A program made the translations under genes and the position numbers. This document shows positions 26,844 through 36,577 of a DNA stretch of 64,000 bases, piece by piece. Under the pieces are notes generated by a model that was given only the letters and a program-made list of their open reading frames with translations, had not been told where the DNA came from and did not search any database. Each line of letters starts with the position of its first letter. Positions within the stretch are counted from its first letter, which is position 1. Origin of the DNA: Rhizobium sp. ZPR4 (lineage in GTDB: Bacteria; Pseudomonadota; Alphaproteobacteria; Rhizobiales; Rhizobiaceae); assembly GCF_040215725.1 (NCBI RefSeq), contig NZ_CP157967.1, positions 2,480,001 to 2,544,000 on the forward strand, written 5' to 3'.

Positions 26844-27643
26844 GTGGCGGAGAGCACAATGAACACCGCGAATGGAACGATCTGCTGCACGGCTTCATCG
26901 ATGGCGAGCTGGATGCAGCCAATGCGGCCCGCTTCGAGGCGCACTTGGCCACTTGCCGGGAATGCGCTGGCGAGATGGAGAACGCGCTGATGGTCAAGCG
27001 CCTGTCCGCGCGCGAAGGCGTGAAATGGCAAGCACCGGAAGCCGTCCATGCCCGCGTACAATCAGCGCTTTCGCTCGAACAGGCAATGATGACGCGCGCC
27101 ACCGTGGCAACCCGGCATGCTGAAAACCCATGGCAGCGCGCTTGGCGATTGGTGCGCGAATGGAGCTTCGTACCGTCGCTTGCCGTCCTTGCCGCAAGCC
27201 TCATGCTGGTGCTGAACGTGCCGCAGCAGAGCCAGACGATTGAGGATCAGCTTCTTGCCAGTCATGTCCGCTCAATGCTCGCCGACCATCTGACCGATGT
27301 GCTGACCTCGGACCAGCATACCGTCAAGCCATGGTTCAACGGCAAGATTGATTTCTCGCCGCCCGTGGTCGATCTGGCGATACAGGGTTTCCCCTTGGTC
27401 GGCGGCAGGGTGGATTATCTTGATGGCCGGGTGGTGGCGGCGCTGGTCTATCGCCGGCACGGGCATGTCATCAATCTCTTCATCTGGCCGGGCACATCCG
27501 GAACCCACGGCAATGCTGAGAAAGATGGCTACAATTTCGTCGAATGGCATGCGGACGGGCTGGTCTTCTGGGCCGTTTCCGACGTCGCCGCACCGGATCT
27601 TTCCGCCTTCCGCGACGATTTCACCCGCGCGGCAAACCCATAA
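26840..27643 (+). CDS. Membrane-bound zinc-type anti-sigma factor
   Basis: The 267-residue protein starts with a cytoplasmic anti-sigma domain carrying His35-x3-Cys39-x2-Cys42 (HLATCREC), the ZAS zinc motif. One membrane helix follows at about 110-128 (FVPSLAVLAASLMLVLNV) and then a periplasmic domain of about 135 residues with SHVRSMLADHLTDVLTSDQHTVKPWFNGK. This matches the ChrR/RsiW-like layout in which a periplasmic or redox signal frees the sigma factor. The 4-base overlap with the sigma gene supports 1:1 production. The periplasmic sensor domain recurs in many proteobacterial transmembrane anti-sigma factors, but its signal is unknown. Confidence 0.9.
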   Translation: MSGGEHNEHREWNDLLHGFIDGELDAANAARFEAHLATCRECAGEMENALMVKRLSAREGVKWQAPEAVHARVQSALSLEQAMMTRATVATRHAENPWQRAWRLVREWSFVPSLAVLAASLMLVLNVPQQSQTIEDQLLASHVRSMLADHLTDVLTSDQHTVKPWFNGKIDFSPPVVDLAIQGFPLVGGRVDYLDGRVVAALVYRRHGHVINLFIWPGTSGTHGNAEKDGYNFVEWHADGLVFWAVSDVAAPDLSAFRDDFTRAANP

Positions 27644-27648
27644 CGCAG

Positions 27649-27678
27649 AAAGCCGACCGCATCTCTGCGGCCGGCTTT
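27649..27678. terminator. Bidirectional terminator between anti-sigma gene and yebC
   Basis: AAAGCCG-A-CCGCA and TGCGG-C-CGGCTTT pair with one mismatch around a short loop, between two convergent stops. T-rich flanks exist on the plus strand (TTTCTTG). Confidence 0.75.
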
Positions 27679-27697
27679 CTTGAATAATTGCAAAGGA

Positions 27698-28444
27698 TCA
27701 GGCCGAGAGCTTGGCCAGCACTTCTTCGGAGACTTCGAAGTTCGAATAGACATTCTGAACATCGTCATCGTCTTCAAGGCTCTCGATGAGCTTTATCAGC
27801 GACTGAGCCTTTTCTTCGTCGACCGGCACGTTGTTCTGCGCACGCCAAATCGCCTTGACGGTTTCGGCTTCGCCAAGCGTCGCTTCGAGCGCCTTGGCGA
27901 CTTCGCCGAGGGATTCGAAAGCGCAGATGATCCAATGACCTTCCTCATCGCTTTCGACATCGTCTGCACCGGCTTCGATCGCCGCTTCCATGACCTTGTC
28001 GGCATCGCCAACAGTCGGCTTGTAGGTGATTTCGCCGACGTGATCGAAAGAGAAGGACACCGAACCGGTTTCACCGAGCGCACCGCCGGCCTTGGTGAAG
28101 ATCGAGCGGACGTTGGACGCCGTGCGGTTGCGGTTGTCGGTCAGCGCTTCGACGATGATCGCCGTGCCGCCCGGGCCATAACCCTCATAGCGGATCGCGT
28201 CGTAATTCTCGGTGTCGGCGCCGGACGCCTTCTTGATGGCGCGATCGATATTGTCCTTCGGCATCGACTGGGCCTTGGCGTTCTGAATCGCCAGACGCAG
28301 GCTCGCGTTCATCGTCGGGTCGGGCAGGCCCGATTTGGCAGCGACGGTGATTTCGCGCGCCAGCTTCGAGAACATTTTCGAACGCACGGAGTCCTGTCGA
28401 CCCTTGCGGTGCATGATGTTTTTAAACTGTGAATGGCCAGCCAT
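27698..28444 (-). CDS. yebC: YebC/PmpR-family DNA-binding or translation-associated protein
   Basis: The 248-residue protein starts [18 protein letters not shown], the family hallmark, and includes [19 protein letters not shown] and the acidic C-terminal domain with [22 protein letters not shown]. YebC proteins were first described as transcriptional regulators and more recently as aids to translation of difficult peptide stretches; either role is possible here. The start at 28444 is fixed by the family N-terminus with AGGGG upstream; a frame extending to 28717 is not real. Confidence 0.95.
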   Translation of the reverse strand: MAGHSQFKNIMHRKGRQDSVRSKMFSKLAREITVAAKSGLPDPTMNASLRLAIQNAKAQSMPKDNIDRAIKKASGADTENYDAIRYEGYGPGGTAIIVEALTDNRNRTASNVRSIFTKAGGALGETGSVSFSFDHVGEITYKPTVGDADKVMEAAIEAGADDVESDEEGHWIICAFESLGEVAKALEATLGEAETVKAIWRAQNNVPVDEEKAQSLIKLIESLEDDDDVQNVYSNFEVSEEVLAKLSA

Positions 28445-28578
28445 GGCACCCCTGTTCACGTCTTTTGTTGGGAATGGCTGCCTTATAAGAGCGAAGCGGC
28501 CCTCATTCAAGTAAAAAGCCGGATAATGGGGATGGAGTACGCCGCATATCAGGATGATCGTAGAGACCGTCCTGACGA

Positions 28579-29433
28579 TCAAAGCCCCTTGAGCACATAG
28601 ATCAGCGGTTTGCGCGGCAAGGTCTTCAGCGACACCGTGACACTGGGCGTCGGCGCATAGGCGACGTCGAAATCGGGGCCGAACAGGGCGAGAAACTGAT
28701 CGACCGGCGGCCCCCACCGATGCATGGGCAGGATCAGAGACGAACGCAGCCGCTTGACCACGCGGCTCATGCTGTCGGCTCCCATGGTCAGACCGCCGTC
28801 CACCGGCACCATCACGACATCGAGCCTGCCGATCTCGGCATATTGCTGGTCGGTGAGCTCGAAATGCAGGTGTCCGAGATGGCCGATACAGAGGCCTGCC
28901 ACCTCGAAGATGAAGATCGAATTGCCATTGGGCTCGATGCCGCCGCCCCAGGAGCGAATGTCGGTGACGACATTGCGGATCAGCGTATCGCCGACGGTCA
29001 TGCGGATCTTTGCCGGCTCGCCGGGCGTATCGCTCCAGCCATGCAACACATATTTGATCGCCGGATCGGGTGTCAGCGTATAGTGGCTCGGATGCGCTTT
29101 GTTCATCGTCACGACTTCGGGCGTATAGGGCGGCGGATAGGCGCCGCTATAATCCGTGGCGATGGAAACGCCGCCAGGCGTCTCGATGAAGAGCGTCGCG
29201 TGACCGAGGAAGGTGATCTTCACGTCGCCGCTATTGGGGCCATTGCCAGGGTCATTGGCAAGCGTCGGACCGGGAGGAGAAAAGCTGGCGAATGTCGCCT
29301 TTGGCAGAGATTGCGCAATCGCCTGGCATTGGCTGGGCTGCGGGCGCATAGGCTTTTGCTGGGCATTTGCCGTGCTCCAGCAGAAGATCAGCGATAGGAA
29401 AAACACGGCAAAGACAGGAAATCGCTGTAACAT
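28579..29433 (-). CDS. Exported MBL-fold metallohydrolase (UlaG-like)
   Basis: The 284-residue protein has a signal peptide ([24 protein letters not shown]). An MBL fold of the UlaG/YcbL-like kind follows, with [25 protein letters not shown], the motif [10 protein letters not shown] in place of HxHxDH, and [10 protein letters not shown]. Metal ligands appear reduced to a N-x-x-H-x-x-H pattern, so activity may differ from classical MBL enzymes. GAGGGG lies just before the ATG. Upstream is the YmdB-like gene on the same strand. Substrate unknown. Confidence 0.85.
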   Translation of the reverse strand: MLQRFPVFAVFFLSLIFCWSTANAQQKPMRPQPSQCQAIAQSLPKATFASFSPPGPTLANDPGNGPNSGDVKITFLGHATLFIETPGGVSIATDYSGAYPPPYTPEVVTMNKAHPSHYTLTPDPAIKYVLHGWSDTPGEPAKIRMTVGDTLIRNVVTDIRSWGGGIEPNGNSIFIFEVAGLCIGHLGHLHFELTDQQYAEIGRLDVVMVPVDGGLTMGADSMSRVVKRLRSSLILPMHRWGPPVDQFLALFGPDFDVAYAPTPSVTVSLKTLPRKPLIYVLKGL

Positions 29434-29558
29434 GCCATCCCCTCAAGCCCGATAGTGGCGGAAGGATGCGGCATGACCCGAAACAGGTCCAGCGACAATC
29501 AGGCACGATTGCTCACAATCGCGTCATCATATGGTGATGCTGAATTATCAGGCAGCGG

Positions 29559-30383
29559 TCAGCGCCAGAAGTCCGGAATGGTTTCCGCAAGGCGCGGTCC
29601 GAGCCGTAGCGGTGCGATCTTTTCGGCTAGGCCCGTCGCGTCGGAAATCTCGACGCCGACGCCGCAGATGGTGGCAGGCCCCGAAGCCGCCTCGAAACGC
29701 CCCTTCGGCATCTTCGAGATAAAGCGGTTCAATGGCTCCTCCTTCTCCATGCCGAGCGAGGAATCATAATCGCCGCACATGCCGGCATCCGACATATAGG
29801 CCGTGCCGCCGTTCAGGATCTGCGCGTCGGCGGTCGGCACATGCGTATGCGTGCCGACGACAAAGCTCGCGCGGCCATCGACGAAATGACCGAAGCACTG
29901 CTTTTCGCTCGTCGCTTCCGCATGAAAATCGAAGACGATCGCATCGGCTTGTTCCTTCAGCGGGCAGGCATCGAGGATGGCCTCTGCCGACTTGAAGGGA
30001 TCGTCCAGCTCCGGATGCATGAAGACGCGGCCCATGATGTTGGCCACGAGAACGCGGGCGCCGTTGCGTGCATAATAGAGGCCGGAGCCGCGGCCGGGCG
30101 TGCCGGCGGGATAGTTGGCCGGGCGCAGGAACTGGTCGTGGCGCTCGCAGAAAACGACGGCTTCTTTCTGGTCCCATACATGGTTGCCCGTCGTCACGAC
30201 GTCTGCGCCGGCATTGATCGTTTCGAGGAAGATGTCCTCGGTGATGCCGAAGCCGCCAGCGGCATTCTCGCCGTTGACGATGACGAAATCGAGCTTCAGG
30301 TCGGATACCAACCCCGGCAGGCGTTCCCACACTGCGGTTCGTCCCGTCTTGCCGACCATGTCACCCAAAAAAAGCAGCCGCAT
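29559..30383 (-). CDS. YmdB-family metallophosphoesterase
   Basis: The 274-residue protein fits the TIGR00282/YmdB family. It has MRLLFLGDMVGKTGR, IVNGENAAGGFGIT, TTGNHVWDQKE, DFHAEATSEK and GTHTHVPTAD, which supply the bimetal ligands. In Bacillus, YmdB hydrolyses 2',3'-cyclic nucleotides and affects cell-fate decisions. Residues look complete here, so phosphodiesterase activity is expected. It starts 3 bases after the cyclo-ligase stop, so the two are co-transcribed. Confidence 0.93.
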   Translation of the reverse strand: MRLLFLGDMVGKTGRTAVWERLPGLVSDLKLDFVIVNGENAAGGFGITEDIFLETINAGADVVTTGNHVWDQKEAVVFCERHDQFLRPANYPAGTPGRGSGLYYARNGARVLVANIMGRVFMHPELDDPFKSAEAILDACPLKEQADAIVFDFHAEATSEKQCFGHFVDGRASFVVGTHTHVPTADAQILNGGTAYMSDAGMCGDYDSSLGMEKEEPLNRFISKMPKGRFEAASGPATICGVGVEISDATGLAEKIAPLRLGPRLAETIPDFWR

Positions 30384-30386
30384 TCG

Positions 30387-30974
30387 CTATCCAATCACTT
30401 CCGAAACGAAATTGAGTCCGCTCTCGGTCAAAATCGCGTCAAGACGGACATCATGCGGCTCAGCGGGTACTGATGGCACTTCTTGGCAATCGAATGCAAT
30501 GCCGATCAGCCGCGGATTCAAGCCTTTTTGATGCAGCCGCTCGATCGCGCGGTCGTAGTGCCCGGCGCCGTAGCCGATGCGATGGCCACTTCTATCGAAG
30601 GCCGAAAGCGGCACGAGCATGATATCGGGATCGAGCACTGCCGCATCGGGCCCCGGGCCAGAAGTCCCAAATCCGACTGGAACCAATGGCGCCCCCGCGA
30701 CGAGTTCCCGGAAGACGATCGTGCTGCGATCGAGGATGATGGGCACGCAAAGTCTTGCACCCCGCTCCCGCAGCCGCGCCATCAACGGCCTTATATCCAC
30801 TTCGGAGCGGATCGGCAGGAAGCCGGAGACGATGTCTCCCTGCCTGATATCGATGGTATCGCCGCCATGTGTGGCCATGGCGAGGCCCTTTTCGATGCGG
30901 TCTACCGCCGGAATGGCATCGCGCGCCGCCAGGCATTCATTGCGATATCGGGCTTTCAGCTCTTTGGGGGTCAT
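30387..30974 (-). CDS. 5-formyltetrahydrofolate cyclo-ligase
   Basis: The 195-residue protein converts 5-formyl-THF to 5,10-methenyl-THF using ATP. Supporting motifs are RYRNECLAARDAI at the start, SEVDIRPLMARL, the substrate region PLSAFDRSGHRIGYGAGHYDR, and the C-terminal LIGIAFDCQEV. In alphaproteobacteria this gene often follows zapA and 6S RNA; here they are about 11.7 kb away. It is directly upstream of the YmdB-like gene on the minus strand. Confidence 0.93.
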   Translation of the reverse strand: MTPKELKARYRNECLAARDAIPAVDRIEKGLAMATHGGDTIDIRQGDIVSGFLPIRSEVDIRPLMARLRERGARLCVPIILDRSTIVFRELVAGAPLVPVGFGTSGPGPDAAVLDPDIMLVPLSAFDRSGHRIGYGAGHYDRAIERLHQKGLNPRLIGIAFDCQEVPSVPAEPHDVRLDAILTESGLNFVSEVIG

Positions 30975-31078
30975 CTGCTCTTCGCGAAATTTATAAGATC
31001 ACGAAAACATAATGAGCCGGCAGCCCATTGCAAAGCGCGAAAGCGACATATGATCGTCGCAGAAAGGAGCCGGCTCCA

Positions 31079-31753
31079 TCAGCCTTTGCGGATGATCGAC
31101 AATTTTCCGTTGCCATCCACATGAGCGCGAACGTTTTCATAATTATGCAGCGTCGTGTAATTGGTCTCGACCGGATGCGAATGCGTCGCGGTGATGACCA
31201 CCACATCGGCACCGGCCGCCTCGCCCGCCTTGACGCCGGCCATGACGTCTTCAAACACCAGGCATTCCGATGGGCTGAGACCAAGGCGCTGCGCGCCGAG
31301 GATATAACCCTGCGGATCGGGCTTGCCGACCTTCACGTCCTCGGCCGTAACGATGAAGCGCGGCACGGGGATCCCGGCAGCATCCAGCCGCGCCAACGCC
31401 AGCCGATAGGGCGACGAGGTAACGATCGCCCAGCGCTCCGGCGGCAGGGAAGCCAGGAAATCGACAGCGCCCGGCAGTGCGACGACACCCTCGACATCGG
31501 CAATCTCAGCCTCGGTGATCTTCAGCGCCTCCGCGACCGGATCGACGCCAGGCAGATTCAACTGGCCAATCGTATCGACACCGCGCTTGCCGTGCATGGT
31601 CGGCATGAACTTCTCGACATCAAGACCTTGAGCGCGCGCCCAGTTACCCCAGACACGTTCGGCGGCGGCGATCGAATTGATGATCGTGCCATCCATGTCG
31701 AACAGGAAACCGGAATAGGTCTTGGTGAAGGCGGAAGACGATGCAGCGGACAA
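31079..31753 (-). CDS. HAD-superfamily phosphatase (HAD-IA, beta-phosphoglucomutase-like)
   Basis: The 224-residue protein has the nucleophile motif FDMDGTI (Asp19, Asp21), motif II in AIVTSS, the Lys of KPDP (VKVGKPDPQGY), and motif IV FEDVMAGVKAGEAAGADVV. This places it in HAD subfamily IA, which contains small sugar-phosphate phosphatases. Start codon is TTG at 31753 with AAAGG 7 bases upstream; no better ATG precedes the catalytic Asp. It is not closely linked to the acvB gene (187-base gap). The substrate is unknown. Confidence 0.9.
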   Translation of the reverse strand: MSAASSSAFTKTYSGFLFDMDGTIINSIAAAERVWGNWARAQGLDVEKFMPTMHGKRGVDTIGQLNLPGVDPVAEALKITEAEIADVEGVVALPGAVDFLASLPPERWAIVTSSPYRLALARLDAAGIPVPRFIVTAEDVKVGKPDPQGYILGAQRLGLSPSECLVFEDVMAGVKAGEAAGADVVVITATHSHPVETNYTTLHNYENVRAHVDGNGKLSIIRKG

Positions 31754-31940
31754 GGAAGAACCTTTCTGGATAGACGGTGATCAGCCGCAAAACGCGGCCT
31801 CACGATGCGAGCCCTCCCCCGACTAGCGGCAGCCGCGGCAAGAAGCAAACGAATGCTGAGTTTGACTGCGGGGAAAAGACATTGCGCCGATGGCAAGGGC
31901 GAGTGACGCGCGGCAGCAACGTGCCGCGCGTCACCTGCTA

Positions 31941-33338
31941 TTATTCGCCGAGGCGGCTCTTCAGACCATTGATGATGTGGTTCGCCAACGCCTCATAGTC
32001 GTCGTCGAAATGATGGCCGCCATCCATGGCAATGACTTCGGCTCCCGTGCCCTTCAACAGCGGGCATGCGACATCCTCGTCGTCGTCCTTGCCATAAACG
32101 CATTGCACCATCTTCGGATTGATCGACTTGAGGTCATTGACGGGGTTGCCGCCCTTGCCCTCGCTCGAAGCGCCGAGCCAGCCCATGACCGAAATCACGT
32201 AGTCGACCTTCTGTGACAGCGACAGCAACGACATCTGCACGATCTTGTCTTTTTCAGACTGCGGCAGGCGATTGTAGCTCGCCGGCAGCACATCTGCGCC
32301 GAAGGAATAGCCAACCAGCACCACATGCTTGACCTTGAAGCGCTTGGTGTAGAAGTCGATGATCCGGCCAAGGTCGTTCGCAGTCTGCTGCGGGTCCTTC
32401 TCGGTCCAGAAATAATGCAGGGTATCGACGCCCACGACAGGAATGCCCTGGTCCTGCAGATAGCTGCCGACTTCCTTATCGATGTCGCGCCAGCCGCCGT
32501 CGCCCGAATAGACGATCGCAAGCGTATCCTCGGTCGGCGTCGTCTCCATGACGTCGACGGGCAGCCCAAGCGGCGACTTGGAGCTGTCGATCGCCTTCAT
32601 CAGATCGGCGAGCGATGCCTCAAGCGTCGCATAGGTGTCGGCATTATCCGAATCCGTGGTCTGAACTTCGGGATGGTCCTTCTGGATCTCCTCGACATGG
32701 TCGCGTCCGTCCTTCGGCGCATTGGCCGTGAAGGTCACCAGGATCGGGTTCGGCAAGGCACCTTCCTGCAGACCGAAGGACACCATGTCGCCATCGGTCT
32801 TCTTCTCGGCCGGCGTGCAGAGTTCCTGCTTCAGGCCGATACCGGCGGTCGGATCGACAGCCAGCGTGCCCGCGACCGTCGCATCCGGGGTCTGGGCGGC
32901 GATCGTCAGCGCCATGGCACCGCCGGCGCCGACACCGGCGATGATAGGCAATTGATAGGTGCTGTCGGCAAAGGAGCGCTGCACCTGCTGGCTGAGCGAT
33001 TCCAGATCCGAAACGATATAGATGCAGCCGTCATTCTGGCTGACGTCGTATTTGTTGAGCGAAGCCAGCAAGGACGGATAATCGATGCCGATCACCAGCG
33101 AACCGTTGGCGACCAGCTTGTCGGCAACTGCTCTTTCCTTGTCACCCCAGCCGGCGAGATCGGAAATCAGCACGACTTCGTTCGAAACCTTGCCCTGCGG
33201 GCGCATGATATGCGGCGCCGGGATCATGCCCAGATCATATTTGGCGTCGTCGGCTTCCGCCCGTGCCGGACCCGACACCAGCAGGCCCATCGACACCATG
33301 CATGCGAAAGCCAATGACATTGCGTATTTCAAGATCAT
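31941..33338 (-). CDS. acvB: AcvB/VirJ-type protein (lysyl-phosphatidylglycerol hydrolase family)
   Basis: The 465-residue protein has a signal peptide (MILKYAMSLAFACMVSMGLL). Two alpha/beta-hydrolase-like VirJ halves follow; the second has GYSFGAD with a GxSxG nucleophile and GGHHF near the end. In Agrobacterium AcvB is needed for virulence and hydrolyses lysyl-phosphatidylglycerol; the Rhizobium tropici homolog AtvA affects acid tolerance and nodulation. It overlaps the lpiA stop by 4 bases (ATGA), the known lpiA-acvB arrangement. It probably acts in the periplasm, removing or turning over the lipid made by LpiA. Confidence 0.93.
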   Translation of the reverse strand: MILKYAMSLAFACMVSMGLLVSGPARAEADDAKYDLGMIPAPHIMRPQGKVSNEVVLISDLAGWGDKERAVADKLVANGSLVIGIDYPSLLASLNKYDVSQNDGCIYIVSDLESLSQQVQRSFADSTYQLPIIAGVGAGGAMALTIAAQTPDATVAGTLAVDPTAGIGLKQELCTPAEKKTDGDMVSFGLQEGALPNPILVTFTANAPKDGRDHVEEIQKDHPEVQTTDSDNADTYATLEASLADLMKAIDSSKSPLGLPVDVMETTPTEDTLAIVYSGDGGWRDIDKEVGSYLQDQGIPVVGVDTLHYFWTEKDPQQTANDLGRIIDFYTKRFKVKHVVLVGYSFGADVLPASYNRLPQSEKDKIVQMSLLSLSQKVDYVISVMGWLGASSEGKGGNPVNDLKSINPKMVQCVYGKDDDEDVACPLLKGTGAEVIAMDGGHHFDDDYEALANHIINGLKSRLGE

Positions 33339-35944
33339 TTCCTCACGACCCCCTTAAGTCCGCCCCCGATGAGGAATGTGGCATCCATCAACGCGATCAT
33401 TGGACTTACACCTCCCGAAACAGCCAGGTAGCGCGGCTGCCATTCGGGATGGAACTTGGATTTGAAGGCACGAAGCCCTTTGAAGTTATAGAAACGCTCG
33501 CCATGCTCGAAGACAGTCCCCCCGACCCTGTCCCAAACCGGCGCCGATTCCCGTCTCGACATGCCCGATAGCGGCGCCATGCCGAGATTGAAACGCTGAA
33601 AGCCCTGGCCCTTGAGGTATTCGAGGATCTGCACGAACAGGAAATCCATCGAACCCTTCGGGGCATCGGGCGAAAAACGCATCAGGTCGACGGACCCCTC
33701 CTCCTTGGTCTCCGTCATCAGGATATTCGCAAAAGCGACGATATTACCATCCTTTTTCAACACGCCGATCGGCTGCGAGCACACGTAGTCCGGATCGAAC
33801 GCGCCAAGCGAGAAGCTCTTTTCCTTGGCATTGTGATCGGCAAGCCACGTGTCGGACACATGGGCAAGCTGATCCATGACTTCAGGTATATCTTGAGGTT
33901 CGATAACGGCAAATTCTAGTCCATCGCGAACCGCGCGGCTGGCCGTCTGTCTAAGGTTGGCCCATTTACCGCCCTTGAGCTCGAAATTGGCAAGATTGAC
34001 CACAGCGAGCTCGCCGAGCTTGTAGGCACGCAGGCCGGCATCGGCACAATAGGACAGAAGTGCGGGCGAGATCTGGTAGAACACCGAGCGGCAACCCGCC
34101 GCGCGTGCAGCCTCGACGAAACGCCAGATCAGATCCGGCAGCGCCTGACGCGGGCCGACGGGGTCGAACAACGCGATCCACGAGCGGCCCTGCTTGCCGT
34201 ACATGATGAAGGCATCGCCCTTTTCCGAGAACATGATGTTCTTGTCGCCCATGCGCACCAGATTGGCGTCGGCCACGCCTTGCTTGCGGACGATTTCGAC
34301 GGCGCGGGTCACCGCATCGTCGGTGACGGGCTCCAGGCGTTTCGTCGCCGGGCGCAGAAGGCTGAAGATTGCGATCGCCGAGGATAGGATGGAAATGCCG
34401 AGGGCCGCGCGAAGCCCGCGCGGCGCCTCGTCGGCGAATTCGAATTGCCACCAGAGCTGATTGCTGTATCCGACATCGCGATAGACGAAGAACAGCACCA
34501 CGATCGCGCCGATGCAGACGACGGCAATGGCCGTCAGCCATCCGGCCGTCAGCGTCTGATTGAGCAGCGAGGCCGGTCGCTTGAACAGGCGGCGGCTGAC
34601 GACAAGGCTGAAGACGAAGAAGGCCAGCAGTCCCGCCTCGACGATGGCGATGGCCTTCAGCAGCGACAGGAACAGGGCAAGCAGCGCCGAAAAACTCGAT
34701 ACCCACCAGGCGCCATCGAGGCGCTGGCTGAGACCACGCGCAGCTACGATGATCGCCAGCCCGAGAAGGCTGGAGAGAAAATGTGCACTTTCGACCAGCG
34801 ATAGCGGCAGATAGTCGGACAGCACGATCAGGTTTTGATCCGGCGTCGGCGTGACGCTCGAGAAGACCAGCATCATGCCGAGCAATAGCGCAAAGGCCGA
34901 AAGCAGCTGCGGCATGACACGGGCGCCGATGCGGCGCATGCTGGAAGCCACCGGATGATCGACGAAACGACGCAGCTCCGCCACCGAGATCGCGGCGATC
35001 GCGATGACGAGCGGGATGACGTTGTAGATGACGCGATAGAGGACCAGAGAGCTCAGAACGGCGTCTTCGTTCACCGAACTGCCGAGCCAAGCGATGATGA
35101 TCGTCTCGAAGACGCCGAAGCCGGCTGGAACGTGGCTGAGCACACCGAGGCCGACAGCGATGGCATAGATGGCGAAGAAGCCCGGCCATCCGATCGAGGT
35201 TTCCGGCAGCAGTACATAGAGCACGGAGGCCGAGGCTGCGATATCGAATGCGGTGACGAGGAACTGTCGCGACCAAGTGCGCGAATCCGGCAACCGAACT
35301 TCGACCGGCCCGATGCGCACCTCGCGGCCGTTGCGGCCGGCATAGACGACGAAAGCGAGCGCCGCGAGAATGACGATGGCGATCAGCCGCAGCCACAAGC
35401 CATCGACGCCGATCAGCGGGCCGATCTCGTCGGCGATGACCAGAAGCGCGATAGCGCCGACGGCGGCCAGGCCGAGACCGAAGGCGAGCGTGACGAAAGC
35501 GATGACGCGGGTGATGTCGTCGGGCGACAGTCCGAGCCGGGTATAGGCGCGGTAGCGGATGGCACCGGCGCTGAGCGCGCCAAAGCCGGCCGTGTTGCCG
35601 ACTGCATAGGCGCTGAAGGAGGTCAGCGCCACATGGGGAAACGGCAGCCGCTTGCCGATATATTCGAGTGCATTCTGGTCATAGAAGATCAGGGAAGCGA
35701 AGCTCAGGCCGGTAAACAGCAGCGCAAGCAGCACCGAGGAGATCTTCGTCGTCGTCAAGGCGTGCACGACGTCGTCATAACGCACTTCTGTGGTCAGGTC
35801 GTAGATCGCGTAAGCAGCGATGCAGAAGACGGCGACGGTGAGAAGAGCGACGATCAGCGCCCGGTAGCGGTTCAACAGACCGACGATACCGCCACGCTCT
35901 TCCAATTCCTCATCGGCATTTTCCAGATCGATTGGGCTCGACAT
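33335..35944 (-). CDS. lpiA: Lysyl-phosphatidylglycerol synthase/flippase LpiA (MprF family)
   Basis: The 869-residue protein has about 14 N-terminal membrane segments (to about residue 540), forming the flippase. The cytosolic DUF2156 GNAT-like domain follows with KQGRSWIALFDPVGP, FNLGMAPLSGM and KGLRAFKSKFHPEWQPRYL. It transfers Lys from Lys-tRNA to phosphatidylglycerol and flips the product, making the membrane less negative. In Rhizobium tropici the homologous gene is induced at low pH. The ATG at 35944 has AGGTAG upstream. It heads an operon with acvB. The 633-base upstream gap likely contains its acid-responsive promoter. Confidence 0.95.
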   Translation of the reverse strand: MSSPIDLENADEELEERGGIVGLLNRYRALIVALLTVAVFCIAAYAIYDLTTEVRYDDVVHALTTTKISSVLLALLFTGLSFASLIFYDQNALEYIGKRLPFPHVALTSFSAYAVGNTAGFGALSAGAIRYRAYTRLGLSPDDITRVIAFVTLAFGLGLAAVGAIALLVIADEIGPLIGVDGLWLRLIAIVILAALAFVVYAGRNGREVRIGPVEVRLPDSRTWSRQFLVTAFDIAASASVLYVLLPETSIGWPGFFAIYAIAVGLGVLSHVPAGFGVFETIIIAWLGSSVNEDAVLSSLVLYRVIYNVIPLVIAIAAISVAELRRFVDHPVASSMRRIGARVMPQLLSAFALLLGMMLVFSSVTPTPDQNLIVLSDYLPLSLVESAHFLSSLLGLAIIVAARGLSQRLDGAWWVSSFSALLALFLSLLKAIAIVEAGLLAFFVFSLVVSRRLFKRPASLLNQTLTAGWLTAIAVVCIGAIVVLFFVYRDVGYSNQLWWQFEFADEAPRGLRAALGISILSSAIAIFSLLRPATKRLEPVTDDAVTRAVEIVRKQGVADANLVRMGDKNIMFSEKGDAFIMYGKQGRSWIALFDPVGPRQALPDLIWRFVEAARAAGCRSVFYQISPALLSYCADAGLRAYKLGELAVVNLANFELKGGKWANLRQTASRAVRDGLEFAVIEPQDIPEVMDQLAHVSDTWLADHNAKEKSFSLGAFDPDYVCSQPIGVLKKDGNIVAFANILMTETKEEGSVDLMRFSPDAPKGSMDFLFVQILEYLKGQGFQRFNLGMAPLSGMSRRESAPVWDRVGGTVFEHGERFYNFKGLRAFKSKFHPEWQPRYLAVSGGVSPMIALMDATFLIGGGLKGVVRK

Positions 35945-36577
35945 ACTCTACCTGTTTATAGTGATCTTCGCCGGTTCCGACTGTTCGGATATTCAGTAAC
36001 ATCGACGACGCGTCTTCGAGTTGCCGTATACACTTCTTTCGACAAGCCCGTTGTGACGCGCGCTCCCATCATTCTGAATTTTGGCAATTTTGGCGCAGGC
36101 CCCGTCCTGCCAGCAATGAATCTGTTATTATTTAAAGGATTTTGTCATTCACCCGGCTTTTGAGCTTATCCACACACAAAAGTGATCTTCCCATCCCATC
36201 CCGAAGGCAGCCTGTATCAGGAATTCGCCAACTGGTCATCTGTCCAGTCATTCCTTCATGCGAACACATCTTCGCGGCCGAGCAGCCGGCATGAATCACA
36301 ATTCTTCGGGCAAACTCAGCCAGCCAGTTTTCGAAGGCCGAAGCTCAGCTTCGCTCCCGATTGTCGGAAACGTACTACAACGTGAGATAGATATCCATAT
36401 TGCGCCGTCAACCTGTCCTCTTGATAAGATCGCGCTGAACCAGTCGAGATAGGTAGAACGAGCAGCTGGTCGACAAGCAAACGGATTGGCCCGGCGCCAA
36501 AATCAGCGCCGGGCCTCAAGCTGAAAGCCAATGCAGGGGGAAGGGTTTGATGACTCCCGATGCGTCTTTGCCGGAAC
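35945..36577. other. Intergenic region upstream of lpiA
   Basis: This 633-base gap between lpiA and the SRPBCC gene holds no convincing gene; a 67-codon frame at 36182-36385 lacks any family feature. The left part should contain the lpiA promoter. A perfect DnaA-like nonamer TTATCCACA is at 36166-36174, but alone it does not suggest an origin. A hairpin near 36488-36515 may be the SRPBCC gene terminator. Confidence 0.5.
36488..36515 (-). terminator. Hairpin after the SRPBCC gene
   Basis: The arms GGCCCGGCGC (36488-36497) and GCGCCGGGCC (36506-36515) form a 10-bp stem around an 8-base AT-rich loop, 62 bases past the SRPBCC stop. No clear T-run follows on the minus strand, so termination is only likely. 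Confidence 0.5.

Noticed and set aside
34955..36163. 402-codon plus-strand frame overlapping lpiA
   Set aside because: It is antisense to lpiA, rich in Asp/Arg/Gln and without recognisable domains.
36166..36174. DnaA-like nonamer TTATCCACA
   Set aside because: Single site with no neighbouring DnaA boxes, AT-rich unwinding element or replication genes, so no origin is proposed.
36182..36385. 67-codon frame upstream of lpiA
   Set aside because: No domain, weak start and atypical codon use; treated as noncoding.
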